A stretch of 40,677 nt of DNA from a virus. The notes under the pieces were generated by a model. It saw only the letters and a program-made list of their open reading frames with translations. It had not been told where the DNA came from and searched no databases. Numbering within the stretch: position 1 is the first letter of the stretch; each line of letters begins with the position of its first letter. Where the stretch lies: positions 1 through 40,677 of the IMG/VR virus record IMGVR_UViG_3300027976_000082; one strand, written 5' to 3'. The position numbers and the translations under genes are program-made. Shown in pieces: positions 1 to 7,880 of the stretch.

Positions 1-9
1 TATAGCGCC

Positions 10-45
10 TTGAACTTACGGCGCCCTTCCGCTATACTGGCTTCT
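10..45 (+). promoter_or_regulatory. sigma70-type promoter, leaderless start
   Basis: A -35 box TTGAAC (10-15) and a -10 box TATACT (33-38) are separated by exactly 17 nt. The ATG at 46 lies 7 nt after the -10 box, so the predicted transcript begins at or next to the start codon. No Shine-Dalgarno sequence precedes that ATG. The TTG at 10 that could lengthen the reading frame is the -35 box itself. Confidence 0.7.
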
Positions 46-498
46 ATGATTGACAAGCCCCTGATGGAATCAAGCTTACTGCCGTTGGCCTACATGGCCG
101 TGAATGGGCAGGGAGATAATGTCGACTGTGTTTGCGAGGCGTGCGCAATCGAGCAAGCCGGAGGTAGCATCGACTCCTACAACCTCGCTCGCGGATTCGA
201 CTGGGTTGGAGAATGGATCGATCCGCCGGACGAGGGCGAGGATGAAGACGAATACCAGAAGAGCAAAGGTCTAGCAGTCGGAGACCCGGTCTATGTACTT
301 TTCGGCGAAGGCCTCACTATCAATCAGGTGCGCTGTTTTGACTTGGAGGGCATAGCCGAAACGCTTGGGATCGATGTAAACAATATCGAGGTAGAGGGGT
401 TTCCGGCTCCAGAAGCGCACGAGATGGAATGCGCTCGATGCGATGCGGCATGCGTTTCCGTTGATGCAACCAAACTTCAAACTTCAGATAACCTATAG
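46..498 (+). CDS. Hypothetical acidic phage protein with two Cys clusters
   Basis: This 150-aa protein is not recognised. It carries CVCEAC near residue 29 and CARCDAAC near residue 130, four-cysteine spacing that could bind one zinc between the two ends, with an acidic stretch (EGEDEDE) in the middle. The ATG at 46 was chosen because it sits at the predicted transcription start of the promoter at 10-45. The in-frame TTG at 10 would start inside the -35 box. It is the first gene of the plus-strand accessory cluster and is followed after 13 nt by the next gene, which has its own ribosome site. Confidence 0.7.
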   Translation: MIDKPLMESSLLPLAYMAVNGQGDNVDCVCEACAIEQAGGSIDSYNLARGFDWVGEWIDPPDEGEDEDEYQKSKGLAVGDPVYVLFGEGLTINQVRCFDLEGIAETLGIDVNNIEVEGFPAPEAHEMECARCDAACVSVDATKLQTSDNL

Positions 499-511
499 TT
501 AGGAGCGGACC

Positions 512-850
512 ATGAACGGCCAACATCAGATGCGGAAGCGCGACTATTGGCAGCAACACGAAGTCGATGTAACCAACGGCGTGATCTACTCTTTCCGAGA
601 GTGGTACATCCCGAAGCACATGATGGAGGGATTGAAGCGCTATGTTGAGGAAGGCATTATGCCCGGGCACTTCTTGACTGCCGTGCTTGAGAACAAGCTG
701 TCCGAAGCGATTGCTCGGGCAGACGACGAGAACCTAGCGAACCTGCCCGCCTACTGCGGCTACCTTCATTGGGAGGCCCCGAGCGCCTGTCACGGGTCTC
801 AGGAGAAGGTACAGGCATGGGTCGCGCACCGGGGAGAGTACACGCTATGA
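512..850 (+). CDS. Conserved phage hypothetical protein
   Basis: A 112-aa protein of a type often seen in tailed-phage accessory regions. The recognisable pattern is an amphipathic segment (IPKHMMEGLKRYVEEG), then PGHFLTAVLENKL, then ARADDENLANLPAYCGYL, and a C-terminal GSQEKVQAW. Its function is not known to me. A good ribosome site, AGGAG, lies about 8 nt before the ATG. The stop codon overlaps the next start (ATGA at 847-850), so the two are translationally coupled. Family resemblance is from memory of phage genomes; no enzymatic motif is visible. Confidence 0.8.
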   Translation: MNGQHQMRKRDYWQQHEVDVTNGVIYSFREWYIPKHMMEGLKRYVEEGIMPGHFLTAVLENKLSEAIARADDENLANLPAYCGYLHWEAPSACHGSQEKVQAWVAHRGEYTL

Positions 851-1743
851 CCAAGACCGAGCAGATTCTTAGGGCAGAACATGACGGCGAAGGCGGCGAG
901 GATGATGGGTACATGGAAGTGGTGATTCCGATTCCGGTGTCAGACGAGGGGGGTTTGCATCCGATTCAGGTACCAGAGGACGTTATTGACACCGTGATTG
1001 ATCTTTATGTGCGGATGTGGGGTATCCCCCCGGATCGCATATATCGCGCCGGGGAAGGCGCACCGGATGAATGGATTTGGCCTGAGCCGAGGATGTTTAA
1101 TCCAGTCGCAAACACTATTGACCCGCTCGGTGGCTCACCAGAGTTTCTTGACCGGCTCGCATTGCAGAAGAAGCTTCGCGCTAAACGTGAAGCCCCGTTA
1201 GCGAAAGCTAAGCAACAATACGATTCGCTTGACCCTAGCGATCCTGAAAACATGGCGGCCGAGCAGCTTATTGAACGCATTGACGAGTTGGAGGAAAGTA
1301 GGAAAACGTTGTTAGGCCAGCGTGCTCGTTTGGCTTCGACGATTGATGCGCTGGAAGACTGTATTCACGAGTTGTACGACGAGAATAAAGAGTTGAAGGC
1401 GACGTGTGCGCGTTGGGAGGCTCGCGCTCAGGTTGGGCTTGGTGCTGCTGCGGAAGCCTCGATTGACGCGGAGAGGGAGCAGGAGAAGGCGCTGCTGCGA
1501 CGCCGGATGCTAGAGCGTGAGATAGACGACCTCGATGAGTACTGCGAACTACTCGAAAGATTTGCGAGCAAGAAGGCTAAGGGGAAGGCGCAGCGTAAGA
1601 TTGAGAAGCGCCGGGATCGTCGTGGTAAGATGATCCCGAATAGTGAGGTGTTCTCGGGTTTCCCGCCGCTGATTCCGAATGATGACGCGGACCGGGCGGA
1701 GAATGAAATGCACAATCTAGACAGCCAAGTGAAGATGCCATGA
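847..1743 (+). CDS. Long coiled-coil protein, unknown function
   Basis: A 298-aa protein. About 105 residues of unrecognised sequence come first, then a highly charged helical region from roughly residue 110 to 265 rich in Glu, Lys, Arg and Leu (IERIDELEES, RRRMLEREIDDLDEYCELLERF), consistent with a long coiled coil. The start at 847 gives an ATGA overlap with the previous stop. An upstream in-frame start at 769 would run through the previous gene and is not needed. The stop overlaps a 27-aa membrane peptide. A segment around residue 216 is repeated in the small gene at 2428. Confidence 0.75.
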   Translation: MTKTEQILRAEHDGEGGEDDGYMEVVIPIPVSDEGGLHPIQVPEDVIDTVIDLYVRMWGIPPDRIYRAGEGAPDEWIWPEPRMFNPVANTIDPLGGSPEFLDRLALQKKLRAKREAPLAKAKQQYDSLDPSDPENMAAEQLIERIDELEESRKTLLGQRARLASTIDALEDCIHELYDENKELKATCARWEARAQVGLGAAAEASIDAEREQEKALLRRRMLEREIDDLDEYCELLERFASKKAKGKAQRKIEKRRDRRGKMIPNSEVFSGFPPLIPNDDADRAENEMHNLDSQVKMP

Positions 1744-1823
1744 CCATTACCCTTACCGTACTCATTATCGTTGGGGCTGCCGTACTTGGGGCTGGAGAAG
1801 GCGCACTGGTTGGCTATGACTGA
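1740..1823 (+). CDS. 27-aa single-span membrane peptide
   Basis: A very short frame reading MTITLTVLIIVGAAVLGAGE and ending GALVGYD, with one hydrophobic segment at about residues 4-18. It overlaps the previous stop by ATGA (1740-1743), and its own stop lies within the ATGACTGA that starts the next gene (1816-1823). This fits one of several tiny membrane peptides in the window. The coupling on both sides and the clean hydrophobic stretch support real translation, although 27 residues is too short to be certain. Confidence 0.5.
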   Translation: MTITLTVLIIVGAAVLGAGEGALVGYD

Positions 1824-2265
1824 CCGCTATGTTGTAGTGATCACAGGTTCGCGCTCATGGGAGACAGAAAAGCAACGCCAGACGATTCTGGATGCGATGA
1901 TCAAGCAGCTTCAGGTGGCGAAGTCATATGGTGATGCTCCTGATTACTGGGATGACGGCAAGAAGTATAAATCGAAGCCCAAGCCGGTCTTGTTTGTGCT
2001 TGGTTGCGCGAACGGAGTGGACAGCATGGCGAAGTCCATCGCGGAGAATAATCTCTGGAACTACGTTATTGAGTACGCACGATGGGAGGCGCTAGGCAAG
2101 GCTGCTGGGCCGGAACGTAACGCAAGGATGCTTTCTCACGGCACGAGCGTTGTGCTTGCGTTTTCCGACGACTTTACATATTCTAAGGGTACGGCGAACT
2201 GCATCAAGCAGGCTAAGGCAATGGGGTCAACTATTATTATGTATAGCTCGGAAGAGGCAACGTAA
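1816..2265 (+). CDS. SLOG-superfamily (YspA/DprA-like) protein
   Basis: A 149-aa protein with the SLOG Rossmann-like pattern: VVVITGSRSW at residues 6-15, LGCANGVDSMAKSIAE at about residue 63-78, then PERNARMLSHG and VVLAFSDD, with SKGTANCIKQAK near the end. GSRxW and GxAxGVD are the signature of the DUF2493/YspA branch, which is thought to bind a nucleotide-derived ligand. Phage members have no firmly assigned role. The start at 1816 overlaps the preceding stop, and the stop overlaps the next start (TAATG). The fold assignment is firm; the biochemical role is not. Confidence 0.75.
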   Translation: MTDRYVVVITGSRSWETEKQRQTILDAMIKQLQVAKSYGDAPDYWDDGKKYKSKPKPVLFVLGCANGVDSMAKSIAENNLWNYVIEYARWEALGKAAGPERNARMLSHGTSVVLAFSDDFTYSKGTANCIKQAKAMGSTIIMYSSEEAT

Positions 2266-2438
2266 TGGGGCGACCGAGCTGCCCTAGGTGCTTTGCGCCT
2301 TCCGAAGATGACGGTGATCGTTATTACGACGGCACCTGTTTTGAGTGCGGTTGGAAACGAAAGGAAAGAATGACTGAGCACGACGCGGAGAGGGAGAGGG
2401 CTTCAAGGCAGATTAGAATGTTAGAGCATGAGAGATGA
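2265..2438 (+). CDS. Small zinc-ribbon protein
   Basis: A 57-aa protein beginning MGRPSCPRCFAPSEDD with two knuckles, CPRC (residues 6-9) and CFECGW (25-30), a typical compact zinc ribbon, followed by a charged helix. The start shares one base with the preceding stop (TAATG). Its C-terminal RQIRMLEHER matches part of the coiled coil of the 847-1743 gene just before the TGA. The reading frame that continues that homology overlaps in another phase (next entry). Confidence 0.6.
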   Translation: MGRPSCPRCFAPSEDDGDRYYDGTCFECGWKRKERMTEHDAERERASRQIRMLEHER

Positions 2439-2550
2439 TCTTGATGCTTACTGCGAGCTATTGGAGAGGTACATGCCTAAGAGGCGGTCGAAGAAGGTAC
2501 ATCGTTTGCTCAAGGTGGTGCGGGAACAAGTTGATGGCGCGGAGAGCTAA
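2428..2550 (+). CDS. 40-aa coiled-coil fragment, paralogue of part of the 847-1743 product
   Basis: Translation from the ATG at 2428 gives MRDDLDAYCELLERYMPKRR and continues to the stop at 2550. DDLDAYCELLER is nearly identical to DDLDEYCELLER of the coiled-coil gene at 847-1743, and the flanking LEHER (in the overlapping frame) matches its LERE. This is therefore a duplicated segment. It is now split by a 2-nt deletion or 1-nt insertion around 2432 into the tail of one gene and an overlapping 40-aa frame. It may be a coupled small gene or a decayed fusion. Confidence 0.5.
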   Translation: MRDDLDAYCELLERYMPKRRSKKVHRLLKVVREQVDGAES

Positions 2551-2576
2551 GGGCCGATATCAGTCGCATAAGGTAT

Positions 2577-2666
2577 GTGAAGGACATACTGATAGATGTC
2601 AGGGATATCGCTTACGCGCTGCCAATGATCGTGCTGATGTATGTCGTTATGCGCGCAATCCGTTAG
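2577..2666 (+). CDS. Possible 29-aa membrane peptide
   Basis: A GTG-initiated frame with AAGG three bases upstream reads VKDILIDVRDIAYALPMIVL and ends MYVVMRAIR. The second half is a plausible membrane helix followed by positive residues. The weak ribosome site and small size leave this uncertain. It resembles the tiny membrane peptides at 1740 and 8965 only in general character. Confidence 0.3.
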   Translation: MKDILIDVRDIAYALPMIVLMYVVMRAIR

Positions 2667-2945
2667 CGACGTCGGCGCTTAGGAGGGCGAGGGTGAGCGC
2701 AACGACCGCACATGATGAAGCGGCTCGATACTTTGAAGTCGCCAGTGTCAGCTCCTGAAGGTCCGCTAAGGACCGTGACGTGACTGCGATAGTCATGACC
2801 ACGCAACCAGCAACCTTTGACTGTGGCCAAGACGAAGGTACGAAGCTGCAAGTATCGGCGCACAGTCATATGGTAGCACTAGCGGACGAAAACGAGCCAC
2901 ACCACCATAACGCAGTCAAGATTTCTGGCCAAGACGCCATCACTT
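2667..2945 (+). other. Largely non-coding stretch with a short hairpin
   Basis: No convincing gene is seen here. Two tiny frames exist: 21 aa from a GTG at 2694 with AGGAGGG upstream, and 23 aa from 2712 to 2783 beginning MMKRLDTLKSPVSAPEG. A 5-bp hairpin GGTCC-GCTAA-GGACC spans 2760-2774 without a T tract. An open frame from 2780 runs into the 2981 gene, but its composition is not protein-like and a promoter sits inside it. Confidence 0.35.
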
Positions 2946-2980
2946 CTTACATGCCAGCAGGGCTGTGCTATACTGTTGCT
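2946..2980 (+). promoter_or_regulatory. Extended -10 promoter, leaderless start
   Basis: A -35-like CTTACA (2946-2951), a 17-nt spacer, an extended -10 TGCTATACT (2966-2974) and then 6 nt to the ATG at 2981. It has the same geometry as the promoters at 9982, 15479, 16928 and 18344. Confidence 0.7.
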
Positions 2981-3172
2981 ATGGAGAAGGGAATTCTTAA
3001 GCAAGATGTGCGCGTCCGCCGCAAGGCCTCTTTGCTGATCCCGTATGGCAAATGTGGTCGCGTTCATAGCGTTTATCTATTGGACGATGGCACGGTGACC
3101 ATCAACGTGGTGTGGGACGATGGCACGTCGCATGACTACGAGCCTAACGAGATTGATTTGGAGAGCTGGTGA
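2981..3172 (+). CDS. Small beta-rich hypothetical protein
   Basis: A 63-aa protein beginning MEKGILKQDVRVRRKASLLI. The alternating pattern GRVHSVYLLDDGTVTINVVW suggests a small beta barrel (SH3/KOW-like), but no family is recognised. The start at 2981 was chosen because an extended -10 box lies 6 nt upstream, predicting a leaderless mRNA. An in-frame GTG at 2780 would add 67 low-information residues and swallow the promoter. The stop overlaps the next ATG (TGATG). Confidence 0.65.
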   Translation: MEKGILKQDVRVRRKASLLIPYGKCGRVHSVYLLDDGTVTINVVWDDGTSHDYEPNEIDLESW

Positions 3173-3384
3173 TGACACCCATCCGATTCATTGCGTCCGA
3201 TTCGATTCGGTCCTGCCCATGGTTGATCATGATGCCTGAACACTACGATGAATCGACTGGCTCGTGCCGTTGTGACGACCCTAACCATGCCGAAATGGTC
3301 GAATGGGGATACATTTGGGATCCAAAGCGAAAGCGTTGGGCCGCCCTAGTTGATGCTGCCGAATGGAACAACGAAGAGGAATAG
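3172..3384 (+). CDS. Hypothetical protein, 70 aa
   Basis: It starts at the ATG that overlaps the previous stop, with GGAGAG upstream; a GTG one codon earlier is also possible. The product begins MTPIRFIASDSIRSCPWLIM and contains CRCDDPNH and several tryptophans (WGYIWDPKRKRWAALV). The Cys-Cys-His arrangement could bind a metal. No known domain is recognised. The next gene begins at the base immediately after its stop codon. Confidence 0.65.
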   Translation: MTPIRFIASDSIRSCPWLIMMPEHYDESTGSCRCDDPNHAEMVEWGYIWDPKRKRWAALVDAAEWNNEEE

Positions 3385-3669
3385 ATGCATAACTTGACCG
3401 CCATTTGGGACGAAAACGCCACAGAAGAAGACCTCGTGCGCACCTACCAGTACCTGATCAACACAGGACAGGCGTGGCGCCTAGAAGGAAGCGTTGGCCG
3501 CACGGCCATGAGCCTCATCGAAGAGGGACGCTGCGCTCTGGGCAAAGAGGGCTTCACGGACTATTACGGCGGCGGCGTTCCTAGCCGCACCGAAGTCAAA
3601 GAGGGGTCCAAGGGAAGCAAAGACTATGTAACCGAACGTGGGCACGACATCTTGGAGGGGTCGCGATGA
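3385..3669 (+). CDS. Conserved phage hypothetical protein
   Basis: A 94-aa protein preceded by GAGGAA. It has the pattern EEDLVRTYQYLINTGQAWRLEG, then VGRTAMSLIEEGRCALG, then DYYGGGVPSRTEVKEGSKGS. This resembles a small family common in actinobacteriophages and other phages with no assigned role. The helix with W and R followed by the Y-Y-G and P-S-R segment is its recognisable core. The stop overlaps the next start by ATGA (3666-3669). Confidence 0.75.
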   Translation: MHNLTAIWDENATEEDLVRTYQYLINTGQAWRLEGSVGRTAMSLIEEGRCALGKEGFTDYYGGGVPSRTEVKEGSKGSKDYVTERGHDILEGSR

Positions 3670-3854
3670 TCGACTACGTTCACGTTACCGGCGACTTTGG
3701 CGACAGCATCGAAGGCTGGGCTGAGTCGGTCGGGATCGCTCTGGATGACGCCCTAGACAAAGGGGTTTGCTCGCCAGACAACGGCGACGACTGTGTGTAC
3801 GTTCCACGCGATGTTCTGAAAGAGCTTGACCAAACCATCGGACTGGAGGGATAG
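3666..3854 (+). CDS. Hypothetical protein, 62 aa
   Basis: A small acidic protein beginning MIDYVHVTGDFGDSIEGWAE and ending near DVLKELDQTIGLEG. No family is recognised. It is coupled by ATGA to the gene before and followed after 4 nt by a zinc-finger gene whose ribosome site GGAGGG lies inside its last codons. Confidence 0.6.
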   Translation: MIDYVHVTGDFGDSIEGWAESVGIALDDALDKGVCSPDNGDDCVYVPRDVLKELDQTIGLEG

Positions 3855-3858
3855 GACG

Positions 3859-4014
3859 ATGCAACGTAGGCTCCCGAAGTCCAAGATGTGCAAGGGCAAG
3901 ATGTATAAAAGTCGCGAATCCGCGCTGCGCGCTGCTGGGGTCGAAGGGCACGAATATCGATGCCCTTATTGCCCCGGCTTTCATATATTCGCTAGCTCTC
4001 ACAAGGCTGCATGA
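3859..4014 (+). CDS. Small zinc-finger protein
   Basis: A 51-aa protein beginning MQRRLPKSKMCKGKMYKSRE with a C-terminal CPYCPGFHIFASSH, i.e. C-x2-C-x3-H-x5-H. This is a compact zinc-finger pattern of a kind often found in small phage proteins that read CPYC..(W/F)H. The basic N-terminus would suit nucleic-acid binding, which is inference only. GGAGG lies 11 nt and AGGA 2 nt before the ATG. An upstream ATG at 3826 would begin inside the previous gene without a better ribosome site. The stop overlaps the next start. Confidence 0.7.
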   Translation: MQRRLPKSKMCKGKMYKSRESALRAAGVEGHEYRCPYCPGFHIFASSHKAA

Positions 4015-4280
4015 TGAAGAAAAAGCTAACAGTAGACGACCTTCACAATTTACCGGCAATAGAGGAGCTGGGTATGACCGAGGCAACAATTAAGACTCAC
4101 TACCGGTGCCAGATGATCGTTGGCACGAAGAGCGACGTGACATCCACGGTCACGATAGACATGACCACTGAGCGGTTTCAGGGTCTGCCGACCGCAACGA
4201 TTGTGACTTATGAAAACGGAGAAAAGTCAGTCCGCTTCAACCAAGCGGATGCGAGCAAGTTGCAGGTGCGGCCCGTCTAA
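4011..4280 (+). CDS. Hypothetical protein, 89 aa
   Basis: The last gene of the plus-strand cluster. The product begins MMKKKLTVDDLHNLPAIEEL and has a beta-rich centre (SDVTSTVTIDMTTERF). No family is recognised. It overlaps the previous stop by 4 nt. Its stop overlaps that of the convergent minus-strand gene (4277), so there is no room for a terminator between the two converging operons. Confidence 0.65.
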   Translation: MMKKKLTVDDLHNLPAIEELGMTEATIKTHYRCQMIVGTKSDVTSTVTIDMTTERFQGLPTATIVTYENGEKSVRFNQADASKLQVRPV

Positions 4281-4588
4281 GACAATGACTGATCTTGATA
4301 TGCAGATTCTATAGCGTCAGCGTCAAGGTTACGGACGTTCACGACACGACTTAGATGGCGAAGTAGTTCATCGGTTGGGTAAGGGGCCTCCCAATCGTCT
4401 CGCTTCAAGAAAAGGTCAATGCAGGGGTGACTCACCGCTGCGTACATAGCCTTGGCGTAAGTGTCTCCGATGCCAACCGAGAGCCTGTCATGTTTAACCT
4501 TGGCATAAAGCATACGGCCGTCTTCCAGCTCGCCCTCCCATTGACAGATCGACCACTCAGAGAGCTTGTGGAAGCTATTGAGCTTCAT
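4277..4588 (-). CDS. Hypothetical protein, 103 aa
   Basis: The product contains ISQ-free hydrophilic sequence with GRMLYAKVKHDRLSVGIGDT and AMYAAVSHPCIDLFL. The pattern is reminiscent of small phage proteins with an asparagine-poor beta sheet followed by helices, but no family is certain. The start overlaps the end of the 1101-aa upstream gene by 14 nt, so it is probably translated by coupling at the end of that transcript. It is the terminal gene of the leftward operon and meets the plus-strand cluster tail to tail. Confidence 0.6.
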   Translation of the reverse strand: MKLNSFHKLSEWSICQWEGELEDGRMLYAKVKHDRLSVGIGDTYAKAMYAAVSHPCIDLFLKRDDWEAPYPTDELLRHLSRVVNVRNLDADAIESAYQDQSLS

Positions 4589-7500
4589 GCGCCACTAGCT
4601 GCTGATGGGTGGGCTGCATGTCTGGATATTGCTTGTAGTACCAATCATTTGCCGCTTGCTGGCCTTCTGACTGTAGCCTCTTGTAATACTCGTGAGCAAT
4701 TAGAGTCGGGTCGTAGAAGGGCGGAACCATTACCTCACGATAACGACGGGCACGCTGGAGAGAGTCGAGGTCCCGGACTGGGATGCTGGGGTCAGATGTG
4801 GTTTCGCTCAAGGGGACGACGACGCCGCGCCCTACGTCGGACGGTCCGAACCAACCTTGGACCACAGGCTGTTGCGGCGACAGGGGTGGTTCAGTCGGCT
4901 CCGGCGAAAAAGCGGCGGGGTTCCAAAAATCATCTCGTTCATGATGTAATCTGCGGGTGCGCTGAGGCTGGGCCGGTGTAAGGTCTGACGGATCGGCCGG
5001 GTGGAGCTGCTGCTTTACATACTCTACAAGACTAGGATCCACATCTGGGTCTTCTTGTAAGGATTCTATAGTGAAAGGTTTTGCATCTGGATGGATGCGG
5101 TCTCCAGCATATTGGTCGCTCAGTTCGTAGCTGCTTCGCAACGTTTCCATGATTTTGTTGATTAATCCATAAGTCGTAAGCCCAGCTATTTGGCTGTTGT
5201 GTAAGGCCCTCAACAAATCATCGGGCCACGCATTATAATCGTTTATGGCTTCCTGAGCGATTGCATCAACATCAGCAGAAGCGGAGAATTCTACATCTTC
5301 CCCCAGCTCTGCCCCCATCATCGATGCCGCATCGTACGGTTCTGTTTCAATTTGATACAAGGATTCTATGTCGTTGATCTCCCCGAAATCCCACGAAAAA
5401 TCTAGATCCTCATCCTCACCACTCCATTCACTTAAATCGTCTTCGTCACCGGGACCCCCCTCACCATCGTCTCGACCTGTCATTTCATTGAATAAGGTGA
5501 TCAACGGACGGTACTTGTTTGGATATCCAGAGGAGCCTTGGACGCGGGCCAAAGACCTGTCTGATGGGTTGTAATGCCAAGTTGCTTTAGGAATCCCTTG
5601 AGGGTCCCTCAAAGAGAACGCTTCAATGGCTTCCGCGTCAATAGCGTGGACATACGGTTGGTCTCCGGATCCGATACAATGTCCGAGAATCTTTGACTCA
5701 AGGTCTAGATCAGAGCTACTAGTAAGTTGGACGACCCTCCACCCTTCATAAGGCTTAGGGAGATCGACAACCATCTTCTTATCCAGCGGCACATCATTAT
5801 CGTCATCAAATGAACGGTAATGATTTTCGATGCGTAACAAATCTGCCTGATGTTCAGCAATAACCTCCTTGTCGCGTACCCATTCTGCATGCTCCTCTGC
5901 CTTCTGCTGGACCTCGCCATAAGACAGCGAACTGATGTTAACCCCTTGACGATGGGGAGATTCAAAAGCGGCAAACCAGTTTGCTATCCGTGTGAAATGA
6001 TGACGGTCCAAGCGCTCGTAATGTTTGTCACCGTCATCGACGATAAGTCCATCTTTCCGTTCTGCGAAACGAACCACTCCCTTTTTGACCAGACCGGCCA
6101 ACCATGGCAGCATCCCCTCGACCTCGTATCCCGCCACGAGATTGTCTAACCCTTGGAGCATCAAGGGACCGTCAATACGACTCTTGCCCTCCTCTCGTCG
6201 AACCGTGCCCACGCTTTCATCAGCTCGGAACGCCTTTTGATTTTGTTTGAAGATCCGTCGGCCAGTGTCGGTTTGTAAATTCGGAACAAAATCTTTTGGA
6301 CTTTTGCCAGAAGCTTTGTCGAGCGCACCAGCTAGCTCGTCTGGACGACATGAAAGAACAACAGGGGCCAATGTCTCAATATGTTTGAGCATTGGCGAGA
6401 TCCGATCCAACTCCGGGTCAGGAGGAACATAAATTGCCACAAGCGACTCAACGCCGCCCGCCGCCAACGGGTAGTGGACGCGCGACAAGATCACTGGTGC
6501 ATAACCGGCGTCTTCGATAACCTGTTCGACCTGACGTCGGTTTGCGCTGCTTGACGGATCGAGATAAATGCCAACCGTCCCTAGATCAGAGGCCGGGGGG
6601 TCGTCTGAGGCTGAAAAGCGGACTTGACGAGGACCAGAACTGTATCCGCAGTTGCACCACTCTCCGGTGTACGGGTTACGATGGTCCCCTCGCCCCGGAG
6701 CCTCGACGTAGTCTCGCTCTGGTTCTGTAAGATCAGAGCTTGGCTTGTCCCAAGCTGCGGCCTTAGCGGTTACGGTTAGCGATGATGCCTTCGACCAATG
6801 CCCGTCCGGCCTACCCAAGTAGTCAAGACGCTGACGGGCAGGACTCGAAGGGTCTTCTCCCCATCCGGGGACCTGCTCGGTTAGCTTCTCGGGCAGATAA
6901 TCGAAATTCATTTTACTGATGTCTGGTAGATCTCCACTATCGCTCCATGGGACCAACCCTCCGGCCATGACGTAATTCCAAGCGCTTTGGATGGCGTTCT
7001 GGATCAATTGGGACATGCGAGGGGATCTGTCCTCGGGCGCCGCACTGTTGTAGTAGTACTCTGCGACCGCTGCCCCCGCCGTCTGAGTGGCGTCTTCATA
7101 GCTCAGGCGCTCCTCATTGACGGACTGCTCTATCGACTTCACAGCCACGGACATAAGCTCAAAGGGCTGGACCAATTGGCGCGGGCTGATCAATGTAGGC
7201 TCGTCCTTATTCCATACCGTGCGTGTTTTATCATCAGGCAAGAGCTTTGGCAACGTCACGTATCTGGATTCGTTCGTCCTTAAAGCCTTTCTAAGCCACT
7301 CTTCACGAATATCAAGGGCTTCGTCGGGACTAGCGCCCAGACGCCCTAAAGCGGCCTCTACGACGGTCTCAGGCGCATCTGGACCATATGCATCCATGGT
7401 AACCTCGAAGACATCGTCCTGAAGCTCGTCTGCCCAGTCAAATGGAGCGCTTTGGGCCGATGTGAAGGTGGACAGCCAACTACGCAGCTCGCTTGCCATA

Positions 7501-7880
7501 TCGTCCGTGCTTGATACAAGAGACCAAGCGTGACCATAGCCGCCTTCGTCACGCGGAGAAACAGCTTCAGCCGTTTCGTCTTCTTCTTCGGCCGCCGGAA
7601 ACAAGTCGCCAGTGCGTTCACAAACCTCGCTTACGAAGTCATCATCGCTTTTATCTCCGGTGTTGGAGTATCCGATGCCGCCGTCGTGGACTCCGCCGGA
7701 AGGAGAAATATAGAAAAGAAAGACGGGACCGTCGCCGTGTTCACCAGCCTTCTGCTGATGATGAGGGAATCCGTCCTCGTCGACGTTCCATGTTTCTACG
7801 TCGCCATTGGAGTAGACGTTTCCCTTGCCCTGATTGCCTTGCGACCAGTTGAATATGTCAGTGCTGAAATGCCAAGACAT
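4575..7880 (-). CDS. 1101-aa protein with PcfJ-like domain
   Basis: A very large protein of unknown function. The recognisable part lies at roughly residues 725-800: a conserved GHCIGSGD followed by IEAFSLRDPQGIPKATWHY and SSGYPNKYRPLITLF. This is the (M/L)GxC..Y......SLRD.....AT....N pattern of PcfJ-like proteins, a family known from conjugative plasmids and phages with undetermined biochemistry. A small CNCGYSSG cluster lies near residue 410. The region after 810 is acidic and low complexity, then proline-rich. The ATG at 7880 was chosen because TATAAT ends 7 nt upstream; a GTG one codon earlier would start before the predicted transcript. Confidence 0.75.
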   Translation of the reverse strand: MSWHFSTDIFNWSQGNQGKGNVYSNGDVETWNVDEDGFPHHQQKAGEHGDGPVFLFYISPSGGVHDGGIGYSNTGDKSDDDFVSEVCERTGDLFPAAEEEDETAEAVSPRDEGGYGHAWSLVSSTDDMASELRSWLSTFTSAQSAPFDWADELQDDVFEVTMDAYGPDAPETVVEAALGRLGASPDEALDIREEWLRKALRTNESRYVTLPKLLPDDKTRTVWNKDEPTLISPRQLVQPFELMSVAVKSIEQSVNEERLSYEDATQTAGAAVAEYYYNSAAPEDRSPRMSQLIQNAIQSAWNYVMAGGLVPWSDSGDLPDISKMNFDYLPEKLTEQVPGWGEDPSSPARQRLDYLGRPDGHWSKASSLTVTAKAAAWDKPSSDLTEPERDYVEAPGRGDHRNPYTGEWCNCGYSSGPRQVRFSASDDPPASDLGTVGIYLDPSSSANRRQVEQVIEDAGYAPVILSRVHYPLAAGGVESLVAIYVPPDPELDRISPMLKHIETLAPVVLSCRPDELAGALDKASGKSPKDFVPNLQTDTGRRIFKQNQKAFRADESVGTVRREEGKSRIDGPLMLQGLDNLVAGYEVEGMLPWLAGLVKKGVVRFAERKDGLIVDDGDKHYERLDRHHFTRIANWFAAFESPHRQGVNISSLSYGEVQQKAEEHAEWVRDKEVIAEHQADLLRIENHYRSFDDDNDVPLDKKMVVDLPKPYEGWRVVQLTSSSDLDLESKILGHCIGSGDQPYVHAIDAEAIEAFSLRDPQGIPKATWHYNPSDRSLARVQGSSGYPNKYRPLITLFNEMTGRDDGEGGPGDEDDLSEWSGEDEDLDFSWDFGEINDIESLYQIETEPYDAASMMGAELGEDVEFSASADVDAIAQEAINDYNAWPDDLLRALHNSQIAGLTTYGLINKIMETLRSSYELSDQYAGDRIHPDAKPFTIESLQEDPDVDPSLVEYVKQQLHPADPSDLTPAQPQRTRRLHHERDDFWNPAAFSPEPTEPPLSPQQPVVQGWFGPSDVGRGVVVPLSETTSDPSIPVRDLDSLQRARRYREVMVPPFYDPTLIAHEYYKRLQSEGQQAANDWYYKQYPDMQPTHQQLVAHEAQ

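Noticed and set aside
10-45. TTG start that would lengthen the first gene by 12 codons
   Set aside because: It lies inside a -35 box with a 17-nt spacer to TATACT; the ATG at 46 fits a leaderless mRNA.
2780-2980. Upstream extension of the 2981 gene from a GTG
   Set aside because: The added residues are low in information and include a promoter; no ribosome site.
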